10,056 nucleotides of DNA from Spirogloea muscicola (taxonomy: Eukaryota; Streptophyta; Zygnematophyceae; Spirogloeales; Spirogloeaceae), in NCBI GenBank assembly GCA_009602725.1, contig WELB01000358.1, positions 31,441-41,496 on the forward strand. The letters run 5' to 3'. Under the pieces are notes generated by a model. The model did no database searches and was not told where the DNA came from. It saw only the letters and a list, made by a program, of their open reading frames with translations. This document shows, piece after piece, positions 1 through 7,054 of this stretch. Position 1 is the first letter of the stretch; each line of letters opens with the position of its first letter. The translations under genes were made by a program, and so were the position numbers.

Positions 1-1324
1 TCTGCGCGCGCGCGCTGTCGTGGGTGGACCGCAGCCTGGCGGCGCCGCTGGGCGCGTCCAACGGCTCGCGCGTGTCGTGCGCCACCAAGAAGAGCGCGCC
101 GCAGCGCGTGGCGCGCGCGGTGAAGCGCGTGGCCAGCAAGGCGGCGGGCGGCGCGGACCGGCCGCTGTGGTTCCCGGGCGCCAAGCCGCCGTTCTGGCTC
201 GACGGCTCGCTGACGGGCGACTACGGGTTCGACCCGCTGGGCCTGGGCAAGCCGCCCGAGTACCTGCAGTACGAGCTGGACAGCCTGAACCAGAACCTGG
301 CCGTCAACAAGGCCGGCGACCTGCTGGGCGCGCGCGTGGACCGCCGCCCCGAGCTCGCGCCCACGCCCTTCGTGCCGTACAGCGAGGCCTTCTCCCTCAC
401 CCGCTTCCGCGAGAACGAGCTCATCCACGGCCGCTGGGCCATGCTCGCCATTGTCGGCGCCCTCGCTGTCGAGGCCTTCACCGGGGTCACCTGGCAGGAC
501 GCTGGCAAGGTCCGTTGCACGCTCCTCACAACCCCGCCACAACTGGCAGTTGCAGAGGGCATTGTTGCCCGCTGTCGTCCCCTCTCGGTGCAGCCATTGA
601 GGAGCCACTGACCACTTCTTCAGCTCTATTGCTGCTACGACTTGTTTTCTTCGCCACTGGCTGAGCATTTGGCAATGTGGCCGAGCAACGTCCCGTGGAG
701 TAGACACCAATGCACCACGGTGCTGGCATGTACAGGCATAGGATACGCACCATCATCCATATTTTGTTGTCCTCCCCCAGACCTAGCTGTCTGCATTGTC
801 ACCTGGGCTGATGTGTAATACACTTTCTATCCAGCCCGGTTCGTTCGTGGTCCTCATCATGGCTTTCACCATTCAGTAGGGCACCCACATCAGCGCTGCA
901 CTTGATTGACCTTGCTGCACGTCTCTCACCACCACCTACGGCCCTGGCCTTGATCCTGCAGGTGCAACTGGATGAGGGCCCATCGTATTTCGGACTGCCC
1001 CTGCCATTCTCCATCTCTGCGCTGGTGGTCATTGAGGTCCTGGTCATTGGTTTCGTGGAGTTCCAGCGCAATGCCGAGCTGAATCCCGAGAAGAGGCTGT
1101 ACCCGGGCGGTGTCTACTTTGACCCACTCGGCCTCGGCTCTGACCCCGACCGACTGGAGGAGCTCAAGGTTGCGGAGCTCAAGCATGCGCGCCTGGCCAT
1201 GGTCGCTGCTTTCGGCTTCGCCGCCCAGGCTGCTGCCACCGGCAAGGGCCCGCTTGATAACTGGGCTACGCACCTCGCTGATCCCCTTCACACCACCATC
1301 TTTGACACCTTCTCTGGCAAGTAA
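1..1324 (+). CDS. LHCB4: Chlorophyll a/b-binding protein CP29 (Lhcb4), 5' end cut by window, two exons visible
   Basis: CP29 is a monomeric minor antenna of photosystem II. It sits in the thylakoid membrane, binds chlorophyll a/b and xanthophylls, and links LHCII trimers to the core. Visible coding is 1-509 joined to 962-1324; the frame runs from base 3 and the stop is TAA at 1322-1324. From the GTG at 24 this gives 282 residues, close to the full family length, so only the extreme N-terminus is missing. Ser/Ala/Lys/Arg-rich residues look like a chloroplast transit region. CP29 signatures follow: [27 protein letters not shown], then helix 1 with [12 protein letters not shown] (about 411-450), helix 2 [17 protein letters not shown], the linker [16 protein letters not shown], helix 3 [11 protein letters not shown], and a C-terminal amphipathic [15 protein letters not shown]. 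The Glu/Arg pairs that lock helices 1 and 3 and ligate chlorophyll are present. No in-frame ATG lies at the window start, so the true start is upstream. CP26 and LHCII are excluded by the FQRNAEL linker and the long N-terminal domain. Confidence 0.95.
510..961 (+). other. LHCB4 intron (452 bp, phase 0)
   Basis: The donor is GCAAG|GTCCG at 509/510 and the acceptor is CCTGCAG|GTGCAA at 961/962. Both flanking exons are in phase 0, and the join gives [13 protein letters not shown], the expected CP29 sequence across helix 1 to the lumenal loop. Unspliced, the frame hits a stop near 611. Base composition is visibly less GC-rich than the exons. I see no other gene inside it. Confidence 0.93.
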
Positions 1325-2030
1325 GCCAACCAGCTGGATATAGATGCACGCCTGCAATTGGTCCGGCAGTAGATCTAGTCCATTGTCTGGGGCAGGTGTG
1401 GTAGCAAGTACGACTTTGTTGCAGTGCTTTGCTCTATGAGGTCATTATAACCCCTCCCACCACTTCTTGAAGGATGCGCGCCGGTCCTTGATCGGAAGCC
1501 GTCCACTCGAGTCACCTACACCAATCTACCCCTGTATCATTGGCCACTTCTGTCAATAGCGGATGAGGTGTTTTGCATGGATTGGACATTGGCGAAACAT
1601 GAACCCACATTGAAAAGATCCCTGGTTTGCCCAAAAGTAGCGGTGCAACTTTGAGGCCAGTGTGACAGCCGCAGTGTGAGCTCTTTAGCGAGCGTGTGCC
1701 AAATCGTGAAGTCAGCATTACACCTGACTTGCTGCAGTGTCCCAGCACCGCTCTGCTGTGTCCCTCGTGAAAGGCACCATGCAGAGGACGAATGAAAAGC
1801 AGAAGCACTTCGAAATGCCTTAGAGGTGGTGATGCCCACATCCAGAACTAGTGTGACATCACATAGCGTATTCACACGGAAGCCATAGACAGTCCGTGCA
1901 ATTGGGGGCTGAAGTTGCACAATACCATCACATGCAGCTCTGACACTGTCTTTGTTGGTGGGACATGAACACTCAGGACGAGGACACCAGTGGAAAATAC
2001 TAATTTATAGCAAATGGAAACGTTTGCAAG
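1325..2030. other. Convergent intergenic region with the 3'UTRs of LHCB4 (+) and the minus-strand gene
   Basis: This 706-bp stretch lies between two stop codons that face each other. It is less GC-rich than the coding DNA around it and must hold both polyadenylation sites. I found no TGTAA (the usual green-algal signal) on the plus strand after the LHCB4 stop. On the minus strand one TGTAA lies at 1722-1718, about 310 bp past the stop of the neighbouring gene, which is far for a single 3'UTR but possible. Minus-strand ORFs of 109 and 127 codons overlap each other here in different frames, resemble nothing I know, and are treated as chance. Confidence 0.5.
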
Positions 2031-2792
2031 TCAGGTCTTAGCGAGCAGCTCCTCAATCTTCTTCAGTGGATCCTCTTGCTGTAGCGGTGGTGATGGGCTG
2101 CGCTGCGCAGACTCGTACATGTCATGCTTCCAGCGGTCGCCTGCGCTTCCAATGCTGCCAACCTGGTCACCAGCAAAGCCTCGCGGCCGCCGCTCACCAG
2201 CATCACGCCAACCGGGCAGCCCATAGTCGTCGTCAACCATCACTCTGCTGCCCCTGTAAGGACCGTCACCCCTCTCTCTCATGCCACCCCTCTCCTGCTC
2301 CCGACTTCTCAACCCCACCCTCCTGAAATCACCTCCCTCCTCCCTCCAGCCCCGCGGTGGACTTCGCGAGATGGGCCCCCGTCCGTCTGCCCCTCGGCCA
2401 CCGCGCCTGTCGCGATGGGATTCGCGCTCCCTTGGTGAGCCTCCGATGTACTTGTGGTCGCCCCTCCGCGAGTCCCGGAACTCCTCGCGCTCCAGCCTGC
2501 CATTGGCACCCTGCTCCTCTTCAGGCGTTGCCGGCTGGCCAATCTCTGACTTGACCTCCTCGAACCGGCGCTTGGACCTGCGGCCTTCATAGTCACCGCC
2601 ACGTTCCAACCCCACATTGCTGTAGCCTGCAGAACGGCGGTGCTCCCTGTCATCCCGCCGGTCCCACTTGCGGCCCTGGTGATCTTCTTCATCCCTGTCG
2701 TGCAGCTCGTCCCTCCTGCCCCTTGCCCAACTGTCGCTGCGGCCCTCCCTCCTCCTATCCTCTCGCTCGTCTGGCGCAAGCAAGCAAATCAT
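2031..2792 (-). CDS. Arg/Asp/Glu-rich, probably nuclear RNA-associated protein (3' exon)
   Basis: The open frame of 253 codons ends at TGA 2033-2031. About the first 180 residues are dominated by Arg with Asp, Glu and Gly: ER/DR/RD runs, an RRGGRG patch, and SRSPPRGW and SPSPP motifs. This is typical of intrinsically disordered splicing or mRNP proteins. The C-terminus is different and ordered-looking: a WKHDMYESAQRSPSP segment followed by a short charged helix, DPLKKIEELLAKT. That end is the part most likely to be conserved and to identify the family; I do not name it. The ATG at 2792 opens MICLLAP, which breaks the composition. The bases before codon 8, TTGCTTGCTTGCGCCAG|AC at 2771/2770, look like a pyrimidine-rich tract and acceptor. 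The real exon therefore probably starts at 2770 with an upstream exon beyond it. Opposite-strand ORFs in 2014-2592 are shadows of this one. Confidence 0.6.
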   Translation of the reverse strand: MICLLAPDEREDRRREGRSDSWARGRRDELHDRDEEDHQGRKWDRRDDREHRRSAGYSNVGLERGGDYEGRRSKRRFEEVKSEIGQPATPEEEQGANGRLEREEFRDSRRGDHKYIGGSPRERESHRDRRGGRGADGRGPISRSPPRGWREEGGDFRRVGLRSREQERGGMRERGDGPYRGSRVMVDDDYGLPGWRDAGERRPRGFAGDQVGSIGSAGDRWKHDMYESAQRSPSPPLQQEDPLKKIEELLAKT

Positions 2793-3401
2793 CCCAGGAG
2801 CGTCGTGTGACCTCAGATGAGCATCTCAGTTGCATGTAAAGTAGCTACATCAAGCATGCTGCGGAGTAGAGGAGCCCAACTAATGGACGTCAAAGTATGT
2901 GCAAGGCCGGCAAAGTTTACCGTGGAAACGAGTGCGCTGAGGCGAGCGGGGTTCCTTGCGGCGGTTGCCATTCGCAGCCTGTCAGCAGGTTGGCCACCAT
3001 CAGCATGGCTGCCAGATGATGAAGCAGCACGGCAGCTGCTCGTCCGCTGCCGAAAGCCGGTGTAGGGCCTGCCGCAGCAAGCGGGTGGGCGGAGCTTCAC
3101 CTCCTCCGGCAGGCCATGATGCCGCGCTATACACTCATCACCACCACTGTCAGATGGGTGCCTGCGAAACAGCAACACGAGCGGCCCACCGCGACGCTCT
3201 CAGCGGGTCAGCTTGCAAGCATCGCGCCCCGAGGGCCATGCGAGCTGCCAGCGGCCGGCGGGAGAATGGCACCACAGCTGCGGCTGCAGCCATTATGGGC
3301 ACCAAGCGGGGGGATGGTCGCGACTACGACGGCGGTGGTGACGGTGGCAGCTGCTGCGCCGGCGGCGGCAGCGAGCGACGCGAGGCAGGCGGCCCGGCCG
3401 C
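2793..3401. other. Non-repetitive stretch, possibly intron or upstream exons of the minus-strand gene
   Basis: No recognisable protein on either strand. Overlapping ORFs exist on both strands (minus 3178-2813, plus 2817-3065 and 2956-3741) but none has recognisable motifs or a steady composition. If the Arg-rich exon at 2770-2031 has upstream exons, they or the intron that separates them should lie here. The right part (3240-3400) becomes very GC-rich, with GCG/GGC triplets. Confidence 0.3.
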
Positions 3402-3602
3402 CTACAGCAGGAAGTGCTGGAGTATGGCTGCAGGCTCAGGGGAGTTGCGGGCAGACTGCCCATGGGCGACGACCGACCTGGCGTCCGGCGCAGGGGCTGC
3501 GCCCTCATCCGCCGCCGGGCCGGCGCCACCGCCCTCGAGGCGCTCGCCGCCGTTGCCGCCCGCAGCGGCGGCGGCGACAGCGCCGGCGGCGGCCTCGGCC
3601 AT
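3402..3602 (-). CDS. Ala/Gly-rich minus-strand ORF, possible first exon
   Basis: The ATG at 3602 sits in a good context (GAGGCATGGCC). It opens a 66-residue frame that starts with an Ala/Gly-rich tail (MAEAAAGAV, then poly-Ala and Gly-Asn-Gly) and passes through a Pro/Ala/Asp stretch to NSPEPAAILQHFLL before a TAG. Such low-complexity Ala-rich N-termini are common in GC-rich algal genes. The TAG lies within CTGCT|GTAGG, which could be a splice donor. It could be the 5' exon of the Arg-rich gene at 2770-2031. The phases of the donors at 3405 and in CCAG|GTCGG do not fit the acceptor at 2771, whereas a weak donor at 3529 (G|GTGGCG) does, so the link is unproven. A stand-alone small gene or chance GC-rich openness remain possible. 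Confidence 0.3.
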   Translation of the reverse strand: MAEAAAGAVAAAAAGGNGGERLEGGGAGPAADEGAAPAPDARSVVAHGQSARNSPEPAAILQHFLL

Positions 3603-3629
3603 GCCTCGGCCACCTTTGGGGCGCCGAGA

Positions 3630-3705
3630 GACGACGGGGGCTCGCAGTTCTGCGCAACGTTGTCCCCGTCGTCCCGCCGTGCTCTGGCAGCCGAGGACGA
3701 CGGGG
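3630..3705. promoter_or_regulatory. Three GACGACGGGG arms (one inverted) upstream of the 3602 minus-strand ATG
   Basis: GACGACGGGG occurs at 3630-3639 and 3696-3705 on the plus strand, and its exact reverse complement lies between them at 3664-3673. The middle arm can pair with either outer arm: 10 bp with the left, 11 bp with the right using 3664-3674 and 3695-3705. The cluster lies 28-103 bp upstream of the minus-strand ATG at 3602, where a promoter or 5'UTR would be. It may be a cluster of protein-binding sites or alternative hairpins. Function is inferred from position only. Confidence 0.35.
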
Positions 3706-3773
3706 CGCTGTGCGCATGAACGAAAGCGAGGCCAAGCCTAGGCTATACATCTGCTCATGCAAGAGACAAAAAG

Positions 3774-3824
3774 GCGAGGGCTGTGAGAAGGCAGCCCAAA
3801 CAACAACGAACAAGGTGAGAGGCC
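3774..3824 (+). repeat. Module A copy 1
   Basis: The hairpin core GGGCTG-TGAGAAGG-CAGCCC lies at 3778-3797, followed by a GAACAAGGT...GAGGCC tail. Its 5' flank lacks the CCCAATGGG part. Confidence 0.65.
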
Positions 3825-3838
3825 AGCGTAGAATGGAA

Positions 3839-3967
3839 TCTCTTCCCACCAAGGGGGCGATGGCTAACAAAAGGCCAGATCAACGAGAACTGGACAAGAC
3901 CCGAAGGGGCCCGAAACCGCAGAACCATGCACATACGCAAGGAAAATGCCGCTGCTGTTATTTAAAG
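3839..3967 (+). repeat. Module A copy 2 with linker, hairpin degraded
   Basis: CTCTTCCCACCAAGGGGGCG leads into a decayed core (GGCTAACAAAAGGCCAG, 3862-3878), then GACAAGACCCGAAGGGGCC to 3911. The linker that follows (ACGCAAGGAAAATGCC) resembles the linkers after copies 4 and 5. This is the copy in which the hairpin arms are most altered. Confidence 0.55.
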
Positions 3968-4033
3968 AACGGCTGTCAAAGGCAGCCAGGTGTGTACAGA
4001 AGGTGTTCATAACCAGCCACCTCTTCAAAGAAG

Positions 4034-4165
4034 AAGTGGCTCTCCCAATGGGTGCAAGGGCTGTGAAAAGCCAGCCCGAAAAGAATTGACGAAGGGTCGA
4101 AGGGGCCACAGTGACAGAGGTGCCTGAAGATGCTATGTCAGAACGGGTGGAGAAAAGAGACGTGT
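4034..4165 (+). repeat. Module A copy 3 followed by module D
   Basis: AAGTGGCTCTCCCAATGGG leads to the hairpin at 4058-4077 and the GAAGGGGCC tail at 4099-4107. Module D follows: GCCTGAAGATGCTATGTCAG and on to 4147. The 16-mer GCTATGTCAGAACGGG at 4132-4147 recurs exactly at 7882-7897 in the right arm. The D segment continues with GGAGAAAAGAGAC, which is echoed at 8676-8690. Confidence 0.75.
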
Positions 4166-4330
4166 GTATTAAGGGGGGGAGGGCTGTCAAAGCCAGCCCA
4201 CAAAAAGCAATGAACAAGGTCCAGAGGACCGTTAGGCGTTAATACCACACAGCTACGCAAGTTGCTACAGTGAATGGGAGCTTAGTAACCTCGAGTCAGC
4301 AGCCGCAAGTCGCAGTAACTTGCAGCTAAG
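4166..4330 (+). repeat. Repeat unit 4 (module A + linker + module B)
   Basis: GTGTATTAAGGGGGGG precedes the core GGGCTG-TCAAAGC-CAGCCC at 4181-4199. The tail AACAAGGTCCAGAGGACC ends at 4230, and the linker GGCGTTAATACCACACAGC leads to module B at 4282-4315 (TTAGTAACCTCGAGTCAGCA and on). The GTGTATTAAG lead recurs at 5834-5843 before another GGCTGT. Confidence 0.7.
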
Positions 4331-4453
4331 AAAGAATTACCCCATTGAGATCCAGAAGCAGCAGCCCAAGCGCGGCCTGCCGGCAAGTGCACTGCATGAG
4401 GAGGGAGGAAGAAACAGGGCTTTCGATGTAAGTCAATGGGTGTGAGAAGTAAG

Positions 4454-4585
4454 CTCATCCAAAGGCGGCAAGGGCTGTGAAATGCCAGCCCGACAAGAAT
4501 GGACTAAGGTCCGGAAGGGGCCAGAAAGCGCTAAACACACGACCAAGCAAGGAAGGTCCATTTAGTAACCCCTAGTAGGCAGCCG
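4454..4585 (+). repeat. Repeat unit 5 (module A + linker + short module B)
   Basis: The hairpin GGGCTG-TGAAATGC-CAGCCC lies at 4472-4491, followed by GACAAGAATGGACTAAGGTC, GGAAGGGGCC (to 4522) and AGAAAGCGCTAAACACACG. Module B is reduced to TTTAGTAACCCCTAGTAGGC AGCCG at 4561-4585. Confidence 0.75.
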
Positions 4586-4636
4586 TTTTTCTAAGTCAGA
4601 AAGACCCGAAGGGGGCGAGGGTGAGGCCGAAAAGAA

Positions 4637-4830
4637 AGTAGAAAGCGCGGCCAAATTGACTGGTGGCTGTGAGAGGCCAGCCCAAAGGCACGGACAAGGT
4701 CTGAAGGAGCCGGAGTGCTGAATAATAAGACAACAGCAAGGGGACTCTCAGTAACCTCTAGTCAGGAAACTCTCAGTAACCTCTAGTCAGAAGCTGCAGG
4801 TCGGAGTAGCTAGCAGGCGGATAGACGTCG
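4637..4830 (+). repeat. Repeat unit 6 with an internal B-module duplication
   Basis: The 18-mer AGTAGAAAGCGCGGCCAA at 4637-4654 recurs exactly at 8429-8446. The core GGCTG-TGAGAGGC-CAGCC lies at 4665-4682, with the tail GACAAGGTCTGAAGGAGCC to 4711. Module B then occurs twice in immediate tandem (4744-4768 and 4769-4790) and continues AGCTGCAGGTCGGAGTAGCT to 4811. Confidence 0.7.
4744..4790 (+). repeat. 25-bp tandem duplication within module B
   Basis: ACTCTCAGTAACCTCTAGTC followed by AG is present twice without a mismatch over 22 bp (4744-4765 and 4769-4790), separated by GAA. It is a local duplication younger than the surrounding divergence. Confidence 0.9.
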
Positions 4831-5130
4831 CCCTCTCTGAAGCCGGAGGCTGCAGCCAAAGCGCGGCCTGCGCGCAAGTGAACCGCGAAGGCAAGGGCCG
4901 CTGCAAAGAGATGGCCAAGCGCTTCCGGAAGACTTGAGCGAGGAACCCTGCGACTTTGAAGCCAGGCTGCTCGCTCTGCTGCCCGTGGCGGCGGGCCACT
5001 GCTCGCCGCGCAAGGCGGTGAAGTAGGTCAAGCCATTTTGTTCCAAAGGCTCCGTGAACGTCAGCGGCGAGTGGGACAAACTCGTCTCTCACGGGGTAAT
5101 ATGAATATCCCGCTCCTTTGCGATAAAAGG

Positions 5131-5226
5131 AATCACTCAGTGACCCCTGCTACGCAGCTGCAGATCAGAGATGCTAGGCTCCTGGAAGTGGGTCCCCTGG
5201 CCAGAGCCAGAGGCAGCAGCGAGGGC
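5131..5226 (+). repeat. Module B, long copy without its own module A
   Basis: This B copy is extended by GGCTCCTGGAAGTGGGTCCC CTGGCCAGAGCC and AGAGGCAGCAGCGAGGGC. It differs from the copy at 5528-5604 at four of 77 positions by my hand alignment. It is collinear over 93 bp with 8108-8200, sharing the last 26 bases exactly (5201-5226 and 8175-8200). It is followed by an unrelated GC-rich stretch to about 5390 in which I recognise nothing. Confidence 0.85.
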
Positions 5227-5400
5227 TCGGCACGCAGGCGCAGCGCGCAGGTCATAGACCTCTGCAGCGAGACGGCCAGGCGCATACGCTACACTTGCGC
5301 CAGCGACCCGGCTTCTTTGCGCCCTCCGCTTGGCGAACTGCGTAGGCCGCATCCTCTTCCGGCGAGCGTTTGGAGCTCCTGGAATCATAAAAAACAACGG

Positions 5401-5610
5401 CTCGCCCATTGAGGATAGGGGCTGGAAAAGCCAGCCCAAAAAAACGTATGAAGAAAGTACGAGAAGGGGGCCAGGGGAAGCGCTAAGAAAGCGCTAAGAC
5501 AAGCACAAAATGGGCAAAGCAGCTACGAATCACTCAGTAACCCCTGCTAAGCAGCTGCAGGTCAGAGAAGCTAGGCTCCTGGAAGTGGGTCCCCTGGCCA
5601 GAGCAAGAGA
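5401..5610 (+). repeat. Repeat unit 8, long A-linker-B copy
   Basis: CTCGCCCATTGAGGATAGG leads to the hairpin GGGCTGG-AAAAG-CCAGCCC (5419-5437), which has the 7-bp stem and 5-nt loop variant. Then come AGTACGAGAAGGGGGCCAGG, GGAAGCGCTAAG (the GCGCTAAG is locally doubled), and a long module B at 5528-5604. The same order of parts occurs at 7998-8181 in the right arm, with module B about 92% identical by eye (six differences in 74). Confidence 0.85.
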
Positions 5611-5670
5611 GAAGTGGCACTCCCAATGAAAAGATCGTGTATTAGAAAGAAATGTAGGCCAAATGGCCAG

Positions 5671-5850
5671 GTACAAAGGCAAGCACATCTAAAAATCTAC
5701 ATAACCTACAGCAGATTGACCCGCTCAATAACCACGGGTCAAAATGGGGGCAAGGGCTGTGAAATGCCAGCCCGAAAAATCTTGACAAACATTTGAAGGG
5801 GCCAAAAACGCTTACCAGCCAGGAATATAAAGAGTGTATTAAGAGATGGG
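5671..5850 (+). repeat. Module E followed by module A copy 8 and a decayed core
   Basis: Module E starts with a 21-bp stretch at 5671-5691 that is exactly repeated at 7716-7736. It continues through TTGACCCGCTCAATAACCAC GGGTCA, which matches CTGACCCGCTTGGTAACCAC GAGTCA at 7762-7787. Module A follows with a hairpin at 5754-5773 and an AAGGGGCC tail to 5803. GTGTATTAAGAGATGGGGAG GCTGT at 5834-5858 begins another decayed copy where the island ends. Confidence 0.75.
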
Positions 5851-6359
5851 GAGGCTGTAACGAATGCTGTGGGTCGCCAAGCCCGGGCTGCCGGCGACGC
5901 AAGGAAAAGCGGGAGGCATTGGGATGGGGCCGCAACGGTAAAACTGAGCAACGGTTACTGCAGGGGCAAGGGTCCAGGGGTCCGAGGTTGGGTGAAGAAC
6001 TCACCCCCTCTCCCATCTCGGGTGCCCCCTTCATAGCCCGACGGACTGCGAGCCCGGCCATACGGGCCCGGGTGGGATGTTCGGCACCCAGTCTCTCGTT
6101 GATGACCCGTCCACGACCTGTCGACGGCTATCAACGGCAACCACCGACAATCTACCCGTCACTCGCAGCTGACGGTCACTACCCCCAGGCTATCGTCAGC
6201 CGTCTATCATCCCCGTCACTACTAACGGCTAACAATGCCGTCAAGGCAGTCTACAGCGCTGCCACCTCCCGTCGCCGTTCCAGCGCCAGCACCATGCTGT
6301 CTCGCGTGTCACGACTCCGGGTTGCGCCGCTCTCAGCTCTATATCAAAGCCACGCTGCC
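5851..6359. other. Unassigned spacer between the repeat island and the 73-bp duplication
   Basis: No recognisable gene. A 207-codon plus-strand ORF (5793-6416) crosses from the repeat island into this segment, has no motifs, and is judged fortuitous. The right part (6105-6260) is rich in CCGTC/GACGG words, such as CCGTCACT, GACGGTCACTAC, and GCTGACG/CGTCAGC arms at 6168-6174 and 6194-6200. It therefore looks like a small low-order repeat cluster rather than coding. Confidence 0.3.
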
Positions 6360-6505
6360 CAGCCTGGTGAAATTGTCCGTCTCCAGGCATCTGTCAAGCC
6401 TTTCCTGCGGCACTGACAGTCAATTTATTTATCAGCCGGATGAGGTATCTAATCTCCAGGCATCTGTCAATACATTACAGCTGCATTGACATTCCAGCCA
6501 TGTAA
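6360..6505 (+). repeat. Diverged 73-bp tandem duplication
   Basis: The segments 6360-6432 and 6433-6505 align at a constant offset of 73. CAGCC begins both, the 17-mer CTCCAGGCATCTGTCAA is exact at 6381-6397 and 6454-6470, and GCACTGACAGTCAA corresponds to GCATTGACATTCCA. Other positions differ widely. It is an old duplication with one conserved block, and it is not related to the hairpin repeat. Confidence 0.8.
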
Positions 6506-6970
6506 ATTCGTTACACAGCACCCCCCTTAGAGGCGTAGCGTCCTCGCACGCCACATTTTCCTTAGGCCTCCTTAGGCCAGACCTCAGTACACTGCCCTGT
6601 CTCGTCATGGAACCGGATGCATTGGCGAGTACAAGAAAGATTGGTGTGGGGATGAGAGTCAAGAGCCACCCTGTAGCCCTTATCTTGGCGTCGTGCACAG
6701 TGCCTTGTCCAAGGGCCCTTGCACCGCGAAGTTGCTCAACATCCTCCACACACCAATGCCATCATGGCTTCCCCATTGAAGACTCAGTTCTTCGTTTCTG
6801 GGGTGGTACTCCCTTCTTCACCAGAAGCTCCAGTCCACACGGAAAGCCGTCCACTGGTTGTCGCCAGTGGGCACGTCGCTTCTTGGGCCAGCCACATGGG
6901 CTTCTAACCCCGGCAGTTTGTCAAAGGTGGACCTGATCCTTCAACACAAACATCAAGGGAGGTCGGATTC
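6506..6970. other. Spacer with no recognised gene
   Basis: Moderate GC content. Overlapping short ORFs occur on both strands (plus 6607-6936 and 6719-6907, minus 6749-6432) without recognisable domains. A weak LVVASGHVASWASHMGF stretch at about 6854-6904 distantly recalls the D-S-G...H-M pattern of retroelement proteases. It lies in the right order before the possible pre-integrase piece, but it lacks the catalytic Asp and cannot be claimed. Confidence 0.25.
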
Positions 6971-7054
6971 CAGCAGCAGCAGCAGCCATAGTGCAGCAGC
7001 AGCAGCAGCAGCAGCAGCCAAAATGGCAGTATCGGCTACTATAGCAGCAGCAGC
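6971..7054 (+). repeat. CAG/AGC trinucleotide microsatellite
   Basis: There are five CAG units at 6971-6985, eight at 6994-7017, and four AGC units at 7043-7054, separated by short non-repeat bases that shift the frame. Around it the CAG-encoded Gln frame continues with many CAG/CAA codons (to about 7090) but is broken by TAG codons. Confidence 0.95.

Larger units (their letters stand above)
3774..5850 (+). repeat. Left arm of a degenerate head-to-tail repeat island
   Basis: About 2.1 kb without credible coding, purine-rich on the plus strand, made of decayed copies of the same modules, all in the same orientation. Module A (about 70 bp) reads roughly CTCCCAATGGGGGCAAG, then the hairpin GGGCTGTGAAAAGCCAGCCC, then GAAAAGAATTGACAAGGTC and GAAGGGGCC. 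A linker with AGCGCTAA leads to module B, roughly CTCAGTAACCCCTAGTCAGC then AGCCGCAGGTCGGAGATGCT. Smaller shared modules are C (AAGCGCGGCCTGC, 4368-4380 and 4860-4872), D (GCTATGTCAGAACGGG), E (5671-5740) and F (CGGAAGA...AAGCC, near 4926). The short ORFs in this region are accidental. Confidence 0.8.

Noticed and set aside
1512-1920. Minus-strand ORFs of 109 and 127 codons between LHCB4 and the Arg-rich gene
   Set aside because: They overlap each other in different frames, have no recognised motifs, and lack the GC-rich third positions of the real genes here.
3116-4012. 298-codon plus-strand ORF, the longest in the window
   Set aside because: It runs from unassigned DNA through the GC-rich region opposite the Ala-rich ORF and into repeat modules A1 and A2. 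It has no domain, and its Arg-rich and Ala-rich stretches are frame shadows of GCC/GCG triplets.
4787-5092. Minus-strand ORFs of 101 and 89 codons
   Set aside because: They overlap in different frames within repeat modules B, C and F, with no recognisable domain.
5793-6416. 207-codon plus-strand ORF
   Set aside because: It starts inside a repeat module and ends in the 73-bp duplication, with no recognisable domain or consistent composition.
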